A DNA stretch of 64,000 nt from Acidobacteriota bacterium. GTDB lineage: Bacteria > Acidobacteriota > Terriglobia > Terriglobales > SCQP01. Below are positions 42,507 to 52,133 of this stretch, one piece after another. Positions within the stretch are counted from its first letter, which is position 1. Every line of letters begins with the position of its first letter. The position numbers and the translations under genes are program-made. The DNA lies in NCBI GenBank assembly GCA_021789895.1, contig JAJYIU010000015.1, positions 1 through 64,000 of the forward strand, given 5' to 3'. Under the pieces are notes generated by a model, which saw only the letters and a program-made list of their open reading frames with translations, searched no databases and was not told the DNA's origin.

Positions 42507-43877
42507 TTGCCCGCAACGGACAACATTCCGGCACCGGCGGCGGCGCGCTCCGCCTATATCTATTGGATCGCCGGGGTCGCGGCGACCGCCGGGCTGCTAT
42601 TCGGCTTCGACATTGCGGTCATCAACGGCGCGCTGGTTTTCCTGCGCCAGCAGTTGCACCTGACCGAGTTCGGCACCGAGATCGCCGCCTCCAGCCTGCT
42701 GCTCGGCTGCGCAGCCGGCGCCGGGATTGCGGGCTGGCTGAGCGATCGTTTCGGACGCCGCCGCGTGCTGCTGCTGGCGGCGGCGCTGTTCGGCGTTTCC
42801 TCGCTGGCAGCGGCGCTGCCGCGCAATTTGAATGAATTCGTAGCGGCCCGCCTGCTCGCCGGGCTGGCGACCGGCATCGCTTCCGTACTCGCTCCGCTCT
42901 ATATCTCGGAAAACGCACCCGCCGGCATCCGCGGGCGGCTAGTCACCTTCGACCAGTTGGCGATCGTGGCCGGCATCCTGCTTTCCTATGTCGTCAATTG
43001 GAGCCTGGCCGGGCTGGGGCCGAGCAGTTGGCGCTGGATGTTCGCGGCCGCCGCCGTGCCCGCGGCCGGGCTCGGCCTGGCGCTGCTGTTCGTTCCGGAA
43101 AGCGCGCGCTGGCTGGTGAAGGAAGGCCGCCGGGGCGAGGCGCTGGCGGTGCTCACGCAACTCCAAGGGGCGCAGCAGGCCGGGCGCGAGCTGGCCGAGA
43201 TCGAGCAGGCGGTGCGCGAGGAGGCGGGCTCGTTTTGGGAACTGTTCAGCCCCGGCCTGCGCCGCCCGCTGGGCCTGGCGCTGGCGCTGGCCGTGCTGCA
43301 GCAGATTACCGGGGTGAACACGGTCTTTTACTACGGCTCGCTGATTTTTCAGGACCAGGTGAAAAGCAGCAGCTCGGCCGCGCTCGGGCTCGACGTCTAT
43401 ATCGGGCTGGTGAACCTGCTGGTGACCCTGGTGGCGATCTGGGTGATTGACCGGCTGGGGCGCAAGCCGCTGCTGATGCTCTCCTCGGGCGGCATGGCGG
43501 TCTGCCTGCTCTTTCTCGGCCTGGAATTTCACGCGCCGAAGGTTTCGGTGCTGCCCGTGCTGCTGCTGATGCTGGCCTATGTCGCCAGCTTCGGCATTGG
43601 CCTGGGTCCCGGGGTCTGGGTGGTGCTCTCCGAACTATTTCCCACCCGCCTGCGCGGCCGCGCCATGGGCCTGGCCACCGTCTGTCTCTGGCTGGCATCG
43701 CTGCTGCTGACGCTGACCTTCCTCTCGCTGGTCAGCGCGCTGGGCCCGGCGGGCGCGTTCTGGATCTATGCCGGCCTGTCGCTGTTCACCTGTTGGCTGG
43801 TCTGGCGCGGCTTGCCGGAAACCAAAGCCCGCAGCCTGGAGCAGATCGAGCAGTTCTGGAAAACGCGCCGCCGATGA
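42507..43877 (+). CDS. MFS sugar porter
   Basis: A 456-aa major-facilitator transporter of the sugar porter family, with 12 predicted spans. Family motifs are LLFGFDIAVINGAL in helix 1, GWLSDRFGRRRVLL after helix 2, the FVPESARWLV motif before the central loop, QQITGVNTVFYYGSLIF in helix 7, WVIDRLGRKPLL and the terminal GLPETKARSLEQIE. I prefer a TTG start at 42507, after TCAGGA, because the track start (42429) precedes the likely -10 box. Its stop overlaps the next ATG as ATGA, so it is coupled to the DUF5107 protein. It probably imports the sugar that the neighbour handles. Confidence 0.92.
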   Translation: MPATDNIPAPAAARSAYIYWIAGVAATAGLLFGFDIAVINGALVFLRQQLHLTEFGTEIAASSLLLGCAAGAGIAGWLSDRFGRRRVLLLAAALFGVSSLAAALPRNLNEFVAARLLAGLATGIASVLAPLYISENAPAGIRGRLVTFDQLAIVAGILLSYVVNWSLAGLGPSSWRWMFAAAAVPAAGLGLALLFVPESARWLVKEGRRGEALAVLTQLQGAQQAGRELAEIEQAVREEAGSFWELFSPGLRRPLGLALALAVLQQITGVNTVFYYGSLIFQDQVKSSSSAALGLDVYIGLVNLLVTLVAIWVIDRLGRKPLLMLSSGGMAVCLLFLGLEFHAPKVSVLPVLLLMLAYVASFGIGLGPGVWVVLSELFPTRLRGRAMGLATVCLWLASLLLTLTFLSLVSALGPAGAFWIYAGLSLFTCWLVWRGLPETKARSLEQIEQFWKTRRR

Positions 43878-46800
43878 AGATTCACCGGCCCAACTCCACC
43901 CCGCCGCCGGCGGCCGGCGTTCGCGCCTGGGAACAGCCGCTGACGATTCCCACCTACGCCGCCGGCGCGCCCGAGCCCTACCCGATGTTTCTCGAAACCC
44001 GGGTGTACCAGGGCAGCAGCGGCCGGGTTTATCCCCAACCCATCACCGAGCGCATCGCCGACGGCAAAACCGAGCGCGAATATCGCGCGGTGTATCTGGA
44101 AAACGAATACGTGCAACTGCTGATCCTGCCCGAAATCGGCGGGCGCATCCATGCCGGGCTGGATAAGACCAACCAGTACGACTTTTTTTACCGCCAGCGG
44201 GTGATCAAGCCGGCGCTGGTGGGGCTGCTGGGGCCGTGGATTTCCGGCGGGGTGGAGTTCAACTGGCCGCAGCATCACCGCCCCTCGACTTTCATGCCGG
44301 CGCATGCAGCCATCGAGGAACGCGCCGACGGCGGGCGCACGGTATGGCTGGGCGAGCACGATCCGATGGAGCGCATGAGCTGCCGCCTGGGAATCACGCT
44401 CTGGCCCAGCAAATCGCTGATCGAAGCCCAGGCGCACATCTTCAACCGCACCCGCCAGACGCAATCGTTTCTCTGGTGGGCCAACGCCGCGGTGCACGTG
44501 CATGACGAGTACCAGGCCTTCTTTCCTCCCGACGTGGCCTGGGTGGCCGATCACGCCCGCCGCGCGGTCACCCGCTATCCCATCGCGCGCGGCATTTATT
44601 ACGGCGTGGATTACCGCCCCGGCACCGACATATCCTGGTGGCGGAATATTCCGGCGCCCACCTCCTACATGGTCACCGCCTCGAATTACGACTTCATGGG
44701 CGGCTACGATCATCGCCGGCAGGCCGGGGTGGTGGCCATCGCCGATCGCCACATCGCGCCCGGGAAAAAGCTGTGGACCTGGGGCAACTCGGAATTTGGG
44801 CGCGCCTGGGAGCGCAATCTCACCGACGCCGACGGCCCCTATATCGAGCTGATGCTCGGCGCCTATACCGATAACCAGCCCGATTTTTCCTGGCTGCGTC
44901 CGTACGAAAGCCGCGAATTCGCGCATTATTGGTATCCAATCCAGCGCATCGGCCCGGTCAAAAACGCCAACCGCCGGCTGGCGGTGAACCTGGAAGTGGA
45001 GGCGGGGCGGGCGCGGGCCGGCGTCTGCGCCAGCGAGCGGATCGCGGCGCGCGTCGAGCTATGCGCCGCTTCCGGGCGGCTGTGGGAAGAGGAATGCGAG
45101 ATCGCGCCCGGCCGGCCCTTCGTGCGCGAGTTCGAGCCGGCCAGCGGCCGCGCGCCCGAGGAATATCTGCTGCGGGTCCTGGACGGCGAGGGCAGGGAAC
45201 TGATCCGCTACCGGCCGCTCCCGCCGGTGGACGCCGCGCCGCCCGCAGACGGCGGCCGGGAGGGGAAGGGGCGCGCCAAGGCCATCGCGGCCCGCTGTGA
45301 CGGCGCAACCGCTCAGGCTACGCCCGCCACCGAGCCGCCGCCGCCGGCGGAGGTCGCGAGCAACGACGAGTTGTACCTGACGGGCATGCACCTGGAACAA
45401 TACCGCCATGCGACGCGCGCGCCCGAGCCTTACTGGCAGGAAGCCGTGCGCCGCGACGGCGGCGACAACCGCGCCCACCTGGCCCTGGGCCGGCGGCGCC
45501 TGCGGCAGGGAGAATTCAGCGCCGCCCTGGAGCATTTCCAGGCGGCGATTGCCCGGCTGACCGCACGCAATTCCAATCCCGACGAGGGCGAAGTTTTTTA
45601 CCAACTGGGCGTGGCGCTCCATCATCTCGGCCGCGACGATGAGGCGTATATCGCTTTTTATAAAGCGGCCTGGAATGCGGCCTGGCGCGGGGCCGCGTTT
45701 TATTCACTGGCGGAAATCGCCGCCCGGCGCGGCGAATTGGCCGCCGCGCTGGAGCACCTCGACCACTCCCTTGCCGCCAATGCCGCCAATTTCAAAGCGC
45801 GCAATCTGAAAACCGCGCTGCTGCGGCATTCGGGCGAAACGGAAGCGGCGCGGCGGCTGGCGGCGGAAGCGATGGCGAGCGACTGGCTCAATCCGGGAGC
45901 GCGCCATGAAGCGCGGCTGCTGGGGATTGCGGCGGCCAGCGCGCCGGGCGCAGCGCCGCCGGCGCCGGGACGGCTGCAAATCCATATGGCGGCGTTAGAC
46001 GCCGATTTCCAGCTTGCGCTCGATGCCGCCTTCGACTATGCCGCCGCCGGACTTTGGCAGGAAGCCCGCGATCTGCTGCTGCCGCATGGCCGCGCCGAGC
46101 GGCCCCATCCGATGGCGCTCTATGCCAGCGGCTATTTTGCCGCGCAGGCGGGCGAGGCCGCGGCGGCGCGGGCATGCTATCGCCGCGCGGGCGAGGCTCC
46201 GGCGGATTATTGTTTTCCGGCGCGGCTGGACGAGATGCTGGTTCTGGAGGCGGCGCTGGCTGCGCTGGACGATCCGGCCGGGGCCGAAAACAACGATTCC
46301 GGCGCGGCGCGGGCGGCGGAGCTTCGCGCCGCCGCGCGGGCGCATTATTACCTGGGCAATCTCTATTACGACAAGCGGCGGCGCGAGGACGCCGCCCGGC
46401 ACTGGGCCGAAGCGGCGCGGCTGGCGCCGGAATTCGCCCCGGCCTGGCGCAATCTGGCGATCGCCGCCTACCGGCTGCGCTATCCGCCAGAAGAAATCCG
46501 CAACTATTCCCGCCAGGCGTTTACCGCCGGGCAGAAGGATTCCCCGCCGGCGGCTGCGACCCAGGCCCGGCTGTTGGAAGAGCTCGACCAGTTGGAAAAG
46601 CGCCTGGGCGCCGCGCCCGCCGATCGCCTGGAACGGCTCGAGCGCTTTCCGCAGCTTCTGGCCGAACGCGATACGCTGGCGCTCGAGCGGGCGGCGCTAT
46701 TGCTGCGCCTCGATCGCCCGCAGGCAGCGCTCGAACAGCTTGCCGCCCGCCGTTATCATCCCTGGGAAGGCGGCGAAGGATTGGCGAGCGAAGTTTATAC

Positions 46801-47371
46801 CCAGGCGCACCTGCGGCTGGCGCAGGCCGCGCGCGAGGCCGGCGCGGCTGCCAACGCCCTCGAGCATTGCCGCGCGGCGCGCCGCCTGCCGGAAAATTTG
46901 GGCGAGTTCCGCCATCCGCTGGCTTCGCTCGCCGCGGTTGATTACCAGGCCGCGCTGGCTCACCAGGCGCTGGGGCAGGCGGATGAGGCGCGGGCAGATT
47001 TCGAGCGCGCTGCCGCTGCCGTCGAGGCCGCGCCCGCGGCGTCCGACTATTGGCGCGCATTGGCGCTGCGCGCCCTCGGCCGCGAAGCCGAGGCGAGGGC
47101 CTGCCTCGAGCGCCTGCGTGAATTCGCCCGCGCCCGCCGCGCCGCGCCGGGCAAGCCGGATTATTTCGCCACTTCAGCGCCGGATTTCTCCGTGTTTCCC
47201 CAGGATTTGAGCATGGCGCATGCCATCGAAGCCGATTGGCTGGAGGCGCTGGCGCTACTCGGGTTCAACCAGCGGAAAGAAGCACGGCGCGGCCTGGAAG
47301 CCGTGCTGCGGCTCGATCCATCCCACCCGGCCGCCGCCTTTCTGCGCGAACTCGAGGCCGCATCCGGCTGA
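43874..47371 (+). CDS. DUF5107 domain protein with TPR repeats
   Basis: A 1165-aa protein. Residues 20-380 form a DUF5107 domain, an aldose-1-epimerase/galactose-mutarotase-like beta-sandwich with aromatic and acidic patches: YLENEYVQLLILPEIGGRIHAGLDK, WISGGVEFNWPQHHRPSTFMP, and TWGNSEFGRAWERNL. Residues 490-1150 are mostly paired helices of tetratricopeptide type (ALEHFQAAIARL, AFYSLAEIAARRGELAAALEHLDHS, ARAHYYLGNLYYDKRRREDAARHW). No signal peptide is visible. The ATG at 43874 overlaps the sugar-porter stop. From context it probably binds or processes a carbohydrate; catalytic activity is not established for this domain. Confidence 0.88.
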   Translation: MKIHRPNSTPPPAAGVRAWEQPLTIPTYAAGAPEPYPMFLETRVYQGSSGRVYPQPITERIADGKTEREYRAVYLENEYVQLLILPEIGGRIHAGLDKTNQYDFFYRQRVIKPALVGLLGPWISGGVEFNWPQHHRPSTFMPAHAAIEERADGGRTVWLGEHDPMERMSCRLGITLWPSKSLIEAQAHIFNRTRQTQSFLWWANAAVHVHDEYQAFFPPDVAWVADHARRAVTRYPIARGIYYGVDYRPGTDISWWRNIPAPTSYMVTASNYDFMGGYDHRRQAGVVAIADRHIAPGKKLWTWGNSEFGRAWERNLTDADGPYIELMLGAYTDNQPDFSWLRPYESREFAHYWYPIQRIGPVKNANRRLAVNLEVEAGRARAGVCASERIAARVELCAASGRLWEEECEIAPGRPFVREFEPASGRAPEEYLLRVLDGEGRELIRYRPLPPVDAAPPADGGREGKGRAKAIAARCDGATAQATPATEPPPPAEVASNDELYLTGMHLEQYRHATRAPEPYWQEAVRRDGGDNRAHLALGRRRLRQGEFSAALEHFQAAIARLTARNSNPDEGEVFYQLGVALHHLGRDDEAYIAFYKAAWNAAWRGAAFYSLAEIAARRGELAAALEHLDHSLAANAANFKARNLKTALLRHSGETEAARRLAAEAMASDWLNPGARHEARLLGIAAASAPGAAPPAPGRLQIHMAALDADFQLALDAAFDYAAAGLWQEARDLLLPHGRAERPHPMALYASGYFAAQAGEAAAARACYRRAGEAPADYCFPARLDEMLVLEAALAALDDPAGAENNDSGAARAAELRAAARAHYYLGNLYYDKRRREDAARHWAEAARLAPEFAPAWRNLAIAAYRLRYPPEEIRNYSRQAFTAGQKDSPPAAATQARLLEELDQLEKRLGAAPADRLERLERFPQLLAERDTLALERAALLLRLDRPQAALEQLAARRYHPWEGGEGLASEVYTQAHLRLAQAAREAGAAANALEHCRAARRLPENLGEFRHPLASLAAVDYQAALAHQALGQADEARADFERAAAAVEAAPAASDYWRALALRALGREAEARACLERLREFARARRAAPGKPDYFATSAPDFSVFPQDLSMAHAIEADWLEALALLGFNQRKEARRGLEAVLRLDPSHPAAAFLRELEAASG

Positions 47372-47565
47372 GCGCGATTCCCACATTGGCCAGGGAAACA
47401 GGCTGCGCTTATCGGCTTTCACACCGACGGCCTGATGCCACTACACCCTGCGGAATGGACGGCTGAAACGCGGGCCGCGCGGGAGGAATCTATTTTAAAA
47501 AGAGGGCAGCGCAAAAGGTACGTGGAAGGGCTTGACGCCACGCACCGGATCAGGTACAGGAAGGC

Positions 47566-48243
47566 ATGGCGGAACTATTGCGGGAACCCCTGCGGCATTT
47601 ATTTTTACAATTGGTGGAAAAGAATTATTCCAGCATCGGCCTGCGCGATGCCTATTTGACACACTACGTTGCCGGCATGCTGGAGGAATTCGCCTCCACG
47701 CGCCAGCTTTACCGGCTGCGGTCGGCGGCGGGCAAGCCGCTGGAGACGGTGGCGGAAATGCTCTCCAGCTCAAACCCTATTTCCAGCTCAGGCGGGAACG
47801 CGCACGGGGATGCAGGCGAGGCAGGATCGCGCGAGCGCGAAGTGAGGCAGCACGTCGGCGACTTCGCCCTGTTTTTTACGGGCATGTTTCCAGAAAGCCT
47901 GAATCGCAGCCGGCGGCGCCATGCCCTGCTGCTGGGCGCGAATTATTTTGCGGACACTTTGCTGGATTATGTAGCCGCGGGGAAAGAGTCGTACCGGATG
48001 GTGAGCGATTACGAGCGCAGCCAGGCGACGGAGCCGAGCCGGCAGGCGGCAGAGGCGGGCGGGTGCACGGAACGGCAGGAGACCCGCGGCAGCGGCCCCT
48101 ATGCAGGCGTGCTGTTTGCCATGCTGGCGTCGGAATTCGAACGCTGCATGCACGGGCTCAACTGTTTGAAAAGCGAGCTGGAGAGTTTCCAAGATCCTAT
48201 CTACATGGAAGCGCGAAAGATTATGGGCGGCGATTTAGCCTAA
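47566..48243 (+). CDS. Hypothetical helical protein
   Basis: A 225-aa protein of unknown family. The ATG follows AGGAAGG, a good ribosome site. Sequence blocks that look structured include HLFLQLVEKNYSSIGLRDA, VRQHVGDFALFFTGMFPESLN, ADTLLDYVAAGKESYRMVSDY and FERCMHGLNCLKSELESF, all helical. A low-complexity linker lies at residues 75-92 and another near 150-170. No signal peptide or membrane span is seen. It ends immediately against the convergent FmdB gene (stop codons adjacent). A TTGACG/GTACAG pair at about 47530-47558 could be its promoter. Confidence 0.7.
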   Translation: MAELLREPLRHLFLQLVEKNYSSIGLRDAYLTHYVAGMLEEFASTRQLYRLRSAAGKPLETVAEMLSSSNPISSSGGNAHGDAGEAGSREREVRQHVGDFALFFTGMFPESLNRSRRRHALLLGANYFADTLLDYVAAGKESYRMVSDYERSQATEPSRQAAEAGGCTERQETRGSGPYAGVLFAMLASEFERCMHGLNCLKSELESFQDPIYMEARKIMGGDLA

Positions 48244-48570
48244 TCAACGCTTGGCCGGGCCGGCGCCATTGGATGAAGGGGCAGCCGGGGAGGCGGCGGG
48301 AGCTGCCGGCTTGGATTCCGTTTTCCCGGTGGAATCCGCCGGTTTGGCATCGGATGAGGCCGGCTTGGCATCCGCAGGCCGGGCGCCGCCACTACGGGCA
48401 TAGTCGGTGACATACCAGCCACTGCCTTTGAACTGAATTGCGGGCGGCGACACCAGGCGTTCGAGCGAGCCTCCACAGGCGGGGCATTGCCGCAGGGGCT
48501 CATCGCGGAAGGATTGGATTTTTTCCAGCCGGCGCCGGCACTGGGTGCATTCATATTCGTATATAGGCAC
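48244..48570 (-). CDS. FmdB-type zinc ribbon protein
   Basis: A 108-aa protein with an N-terminal FmdB/CxxC regulatory zinc ribbon: MPIYEYECTQCRRRLEKIQSF, then CPACGGSLERLVSPPAIQFKGSGWYVTDY. Two CxxC pairs bind zinc. The rest is an Ala/Pro/Lys/Ser-rich low-complexity tail of about 45 residues. Function of the family is uncertain despite the historical regulatory name. It lies downstream of the sigma-54 activator on the same strand with an 88-bp gap. Confidence 0.85.
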   Translation of the reverse strand: MPIYEYECTQCRRRLEKIQSFRDEPLRQCPACGGSLERLVSPPAIQFKGSGWYVTDYARSGGARPADAKPASSDAKPADSTGKTESKPAAPAASPAAPSSNGAGPAKR

Positions 48571-48658
48571 TGGGTTTATCCTCGCCGGCGGTTAAAGAAA
48601 GCCAGCGTGCTCTCCATTCAGTTTAGCAGAAGGCGCCAGCCGGAGGCTGCCCGGCGGA

Positions 48659-49606
48659 TCAATCCAGGCGATAGCGCCGGCGCTTTTCCAGCAGCGTTTT
48701 CCGGCTGATGCCGAGGATGCGCGCGACCTCGGTTTTATGCCCGCGATGGCGCTGCAGCACATGGGCGATATAATCGCGTTCCACTTCCGCCAGAGTGCGT
48801 TCCGGCGCGGAGTCGGCTTTTCCCTGGGGTCCCAAATCCAAGGGCAGGTCGCGCAGCCGTATGAGATTTCCATCGCAATGGATCACGGTGCGCTCGATGA
48901 TATTGCGCAGCTCGCGCACGTTCCCGGGGAAAGCATAATTTCGCAGCGCCGCCAGGGCCGGCGGCTCGAGCTGCATGGAGGGGCGGTGGTGCAGGCTGCA
49001 CATGCGTTCGAGAAAATGAGCGGCCAGCGGGGGAACATCGTCCGGGCGCAGCCGGAGCGGAGGAATCAGCAGCGGCACCACATTCAGGCGGTAGAACAGG
49101 TCTTCGCGGAAGGTGTGCTGCGCCACCGCGCGCTCCAAATCCACGCTGGTCAGCGCGACCATGCGGGCCTGTATATGCAGGCTGCGATTTCCGCCCAGGC
49201 GCTCGAACGATTTTTCTTCCAGCACGCGCAACAATTTGGCCTGCAAGGGCAGCCCCAAGGCGGCGACTTCATCGAGCACCAGGGTTCCCTCGCCGGCCAA
49301 TTCCAGGCGGCCGGGCTTGGTATGCTCGGCGCCGGTGAAGGCGCCGCGTTCGTAGCCGAACAACTCGCTTTCGAGCAGTTCTTCCGGCAGGCTGGCACAA
49401 TCAATTTTGATCCAGGGCTGGCCGGCATTCGGGCCGAGCAGGTGCAAGATTTGGGCCAGCAATTCTTTGCCGGCGCCACTCTCGCCGCGGATCAAAACGG
49501 TGGAGGGGGTGCCGGCGATCTTGCGAGTCAGCTCCAAGAGCCGATGCGAAACCGGATCTCCCGCCACCCAGGCGGAGAGGGGATCGAGGGCGGGAGCGGG
49601 GTTCAT
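48659..49606 (-). CDS. Sigma-54 activator (AAA+ and Fis-type HTH) without receiver domain
   Basis: A 315-aa bacterial enhancer-binding protein. Walker A is RGESGAGKELLAQILH (about residue 40). The sigma-54 contact loop is YERGAFTGAEH, Walker B is GTLVLDEVAAL, FREDLFYRLNVVPLLIPPLR follows, and YAFPGNVRELRNIIERTVI is the sensor-2 region. A Fis-type helix-turn-helix ends the protein (GHKTEVARILGISRKTLLEKRRRY). There is no N-terminal receiver or GAF domain, so it must be controlled by partners or be constitutively active. The ATG at 49606 overlaps the rsfS stop as ATGA, so it is translated with the ribosome-silencing factor. Confidence 0.9.
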   Translation of the reverse strand: MNPAPALDPLSAWVAGDPVSHRLLELTRKIAGTPSTVLIRGESGAGKELLAQILHLLGPNAGQPWIKIDCASLPEELLESELFGYERGAFTGAEHTKPGRLELAGEGTLVLDEVAALGLPLQAKLLRVLEEKSFERLGGNRSLHIQARMVALTSVDLERAVAQHTFREDLFYRLNVVPLLIPPLRLRPDDVPPLAAHFLERMCSLHHRPSMQLEPPALAALRNYAFPGNVRELRNIIERTVIHCDGNLIRLRDLPLDLGPQGKADSAPERTLAEVERDYIAHVLQRHRGHKTEVARILGISRKTLLEKRRRYRLD

Positions 49607-49965
49607 GAGAGCAAGGCCAACTTCGGCGCATTGCGCCAAAGCCGTTCCAATCCATAGAAATTACGGGTTTTAGCGCTAAAGATATGCACAACGATCTGGA
49701 AGTAATCGAGCACGATCCAATCCGCGCGGCGGAAGCCTTCGAGGTGCGGACTGGACATGCCCGAGCCCGCCAGCGCGCGCTCGATAGCCTCGGCAATCGC
49801 CTGGTTCTGGCGGTTATTGGCGCCATGGCAGATCATAAAGTAATCAGTCAGCGACGTTAATTGGCGCACATCCAAGACCACGATCTCCTGGGCCTTTTTC
49901 GATTCGGCAGCCTGCAAAGCGCGTTTTAACCTGGTTCGGAGCTGGCGATCGGTAAGCTTGCTCAT
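49603..49965 (-). CDS. rsfS: Ribosome silencing factor RsfS
   Basis: A 120-aa RsfS/Iojap protein, which binds ribosomal protein L14 and blocks subunit joining under starvation. The family core is seen: KKAQEIVVLDVRQLTSLTDYFMICHGANNRQNQAIAEAI, split here by normal loops, followed by EGFRRADWIVLDYFQIVVHIFSAKTRNFYGLERLW. I use the ATG at 49965; the track start (50130) encodes a non-homologous leader. TATTAT lies about 25 bp upstream on the minus strand. It sits between nadD and the sigma-54 activator. Confidence 0.93.
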   Translation of the reverse strand: MSKLTDRQLRTRLKRALQAAESKKAQEIVVLDVRQLTSLTDYFMICHGANNRQNQAIAEAIERALAGSGMSSPHLEGFRRADWIVLDYFQIVVHIFSAKTRNFYGLERLWRNAPKLALLS

Positions 49966-50029
49966 AGGCAATGCTGAACCATCATAATATGCGGGCGTGA
50001 CTTTGGCACATTTTGTAACAATTCCAATT

Positions 50030-50686
50030 CTAATAGAGACCGGCGCGGAGGGCATATTCGGCCACACGGGGAGGCAGTGATTGGGACAAACCGGAAAGGG
50101 AGCGGGCGCGAGCCAGGCGGCGTATGCCACTGGAAGAGAAGGGCTGATTGAAGCGCGGCAGCCACCAGACGCTGCTATGGCGCAGGCGCAAGCCCTGGCG
50201 CCGGGTCTGGCGCAGCCAGGCAGCGGGGACGACCTCGGTGGCGCTCAGCGGGAGGCTGCCGCGATGGGCAACGATCCAATCACAGCGGTCGAGCAGCGCG
50301 GGAAATTTATGCCAATGCGGCAGGTCATGGAAGGCATCGGCGCCGAGGAGAAAAAATAAGCGGGCGCGGGGATGGCGCAGGTGGACCCAGGCCAATTCGT
50401 CCCAGGTAAAAGATGGGCGGCCACGGTCGGGCAGGGCGGCGGGCACGGCCCAATCCAAGCCGCAAAGCGCCAGCGCCAGCATGGCAAAACGGTGATGAAA
50501 ATCGGCCTGGGGACGCGGTTTATGCCAGGGGCGGCGGGCAGGCAGGAAATATACCCGGTCGAGCTGAAAGCGCCGGCGGGCGAGCCGGGCCAAACGCAAG
50601 TGGCCGAGATGCACCGGGTCGAAGCTTCCGCCCAGGACGCCAATGCGCCGCAGACCGGCGGACGATGAACGGGGCGGGGCATTCAT
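50030..50686 (-). CDS. nadD: Nicotinate-nucleotide adenylyltransferase
   Basis: A 218-aa NadD, which transfers AMP from ATP to nicotinate mononucleotide in NAD synthesis. The nucleotidyl-transferase motif is [59 protein letters not shown] and [11 protein letters not shown] (an SxxxxR motif) fit the family. The ATG at 50686 makes an ATGA overlap with the obg stop. The track frame from 50887 reads obg in another frame. Confidence 0.93.
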   Translation of the reverse strand: MNAPPRSSSAGLRRIGVLGGSFDPVHLGHLRLARLARRRFQLDRVYFLPARRPWHKPRPQADFHHRFAMLALALCGLDWAVPAALPDRGRPSFTWDELAWVHLRHPRARLFFLLGADAFHDLPHWHKFPALLDRCDWIVAHRGSLPLSATEVVPAAWLRQTRRQGLRLRHSSVWWLPRFNQPFSSSGIRRLARARSLSGLSQSLPPRVAEYALRAGLY

Positions 50687-51735
50687 GACAGCGGAGGAGC
50701 CGGTTCCGGTTTTTGCAAATCGCCGCCGGGCGCCAATTCCGGCGCGGCCCGCAGCCGGCCGGCCATGGCCCGCACCAGGGGCTTGAGCCCGGCGCCGGTG
50801 ACGGCGGAGATGGGAAAGAAATCCAGATGACGGCGGCGCGCCAGGCGCTGCAGCGCGCGCAGCCGCGCCGGATCGGCGACATCGCATTTCGAGGCGACCA
50901 ACAGCATCGGCTTGCGATCAAGCCCGGCGCCGAAGCGTTGCAGCTCTTGGGCAATGATGTCGAAGTCATGCGCCGGGTCGGCGGCGGCGGCGGGGGAGAC
51001 ATCCACCAGATGCGCGAGCAGGCGGGTGCGCTCGAGGTGGCGCAGGAATTGCGTTCCCAGGCCATGGCCGGCATGAGCGCCCTCGATCAAGCCGGGCACA
51101 TCGGCGACCACGAAGCTGAAATCGTCATCGGCGGAGACCACGCCCAGGTTGGGTTCGAGGGTGGTGAAAGGATAATCGGCGATTTTGGGGCGGGCGGCGC
51201 TGATATGCGCGATCAAAGTGCTTTTGCCGGCGTTGGGCAGGCCGACCAGGCCGACATCGGCGAGCAGTTTCAGTTCCAGGCGCAGGCGGCGGGATTCGCC
51301 CGGCTCACCCGGCTCGACCCGGCGCGGGGCGCGGTTGGTGGAGGTGGCGAAACGGGCGTTGCCACGGCCGCCGCGGCCGCCATGCGCGATGACGATCTGC
51401 TGATCGGGGCAGGTAAAATCCGCCAGGCGCTCGCCGGTAACAGCATCGTAAACGACCGTACCGACCGGGACCGGAAGCACCAGCTTGCGGCCGACGCGCC
51501 CCTGCCGGTTGGAGCCTTCGCCGTGCCGTCCCCGCTCGGCCTTGTGCTCGGGGTTGAAGCGGAAATGCACCAAGGTATTATGGCGTTCCGAGCTGGATAA
51601 AACGATATCGCCGCCACGGCCGCCGTCGCCTCCGCTGGGGCCGCCGCGCGGCACAAATTTCTCCCGCCGGAAGGCCAGACAGCCGTTGCCGCCTCCGCCG
51701 GCCTGCACGCGAATCTCGGCTTCGTCAACGAACAT
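50683..51735 (-). CDS. obg: GTPase Obg (CgtA)
   Basis: A 350-aa Obg GTPase involved in 50S assembly and stress control. The Gly-rich Obg fold is clear ([35 protein letters not shown]). The G domain has [13 protein letters not shown] (G1), [12 protein letters not shown] (G2), [11 protein letters not shown] (G3), VASKCDV (G4) and SAVTGAG (G5). There is no long C-terminal OCT domain. A stem-loop with a short T-run lies between the upstream TACAAT box and this ATG, which could attenuate transcription. Confidence 0.95.
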   Translation of the reverse strand: MFVDEAEIRVQAGGGGNGCLAFRREKFVPRGGPSGGDGGRGGDIVLSSSERHNTLVHFRFNPEHKAERGRHGEGSNRQGRVGRKLVLPVPVGTVVYDAVTGERLADFTCPDQQIVIAHGGRGGRGNARFATSTNRAPRRVEPGEPGESRRLRLELKLLADVGLVGLPNAGKSTLIAHISAARPKIADYPFTTLEPNLGVVSADDDFSFVVADVPGLIEGAHAGHGLGTQFLRHLERTRLLAHLVDVSPAAAADPAHDFDIIAQELQRFGAGLDRKPMLLVASKCDVADPARLRALQRLARRRHLDFFPISAVTGAGLKPLVRAMAGRLRAAPELAPGGDLQKPEPAPPLS

Positions 51736-51750
51736 AGGGCTGATAGGCAG

Positions 51751-51773
51751 AAAAGGCGGCCGTGAGGGCCGCC
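51751..51773 (-). terminator. Hairpin plus T-run in the obg leader (terminator or attenuator)
   Basis: On the minus strand GGCGGCC-ctcac-GGCCGCC is a perfect 7-bp stem with a 5-nt loop, followed at once by TTTT. It lies 16 bp upstream of the obg ATG. It may end rpmA transcripts or act as a partial terminator setting obg levels relative to L21/L27. Confidence 0.55.
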
Positions 51774-51781
51774 CGGATCCA

Positions 51782-51787
51782 ATTGTA
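51782..51787 (-). promoter_or_regulatory. TACAAT -10-like box upstream of obg
   Basis: TACAAT on the minus strand, directly after a run of A/T. It lies upstream of the leader hairpin, so an obg promoter here would give a leader that includes the hairpin. Confidence 0.35.
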
Positions 51788-51837
51788 AAAAAAACTCAGC
51801 CCGCGCCCGCGGCGCGCGGCAGCGAACGCCAGCGCGG

Positions 51838-52101
51838 CTAGGCCGGCGCGACCGGGGTTACCTGCACGAATTTGCCGGCGCGTCCGCGATCCACGTAGGC
51901 GACAATGCCCGCCAGCCGGGCGTATAAGGTATCGTCTTTGCCGCGCCCGACATTGGCGCCGGGTTTCAACGGGGTGCCGCGCTGGCGGACGAGGATGGCG
52001 CCGCCCTGGACTTTTTGACCGGCAAAGACCTTGACGCCCAAGCGCTGCGCATTCGAATCGCGCCCGTTGCGCGAACTGCCCAATCCTTTTTTGTGTGCCA
52101 T
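51838..52101 (-). CDS. rpmA: 50S ribosomal protein L27
   Basis: An 87-aa L27. The start [20 protein letters not shown] and the HTH-free beta-barrel sequence [21 protein letters not shown] are diagnostic. It begins with the mature AHKK form, so no N-terminal cleavage peptide is present. It lies 32 bp downstream of rplU. Confidence 0.97.
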   Translation of the reverse strand: MAHKKGLGSSRNGRDSNAQRLGVKVFAGQKVQGGAILVRQRGTPLKPGANVGRGKDDTLYARLAGIVAYVDRGRAGKFVQVTPVAPA

Positions 52102-52133
52102 AAAGAATCCTGATTCCGATCGAGGGCAGCCGT

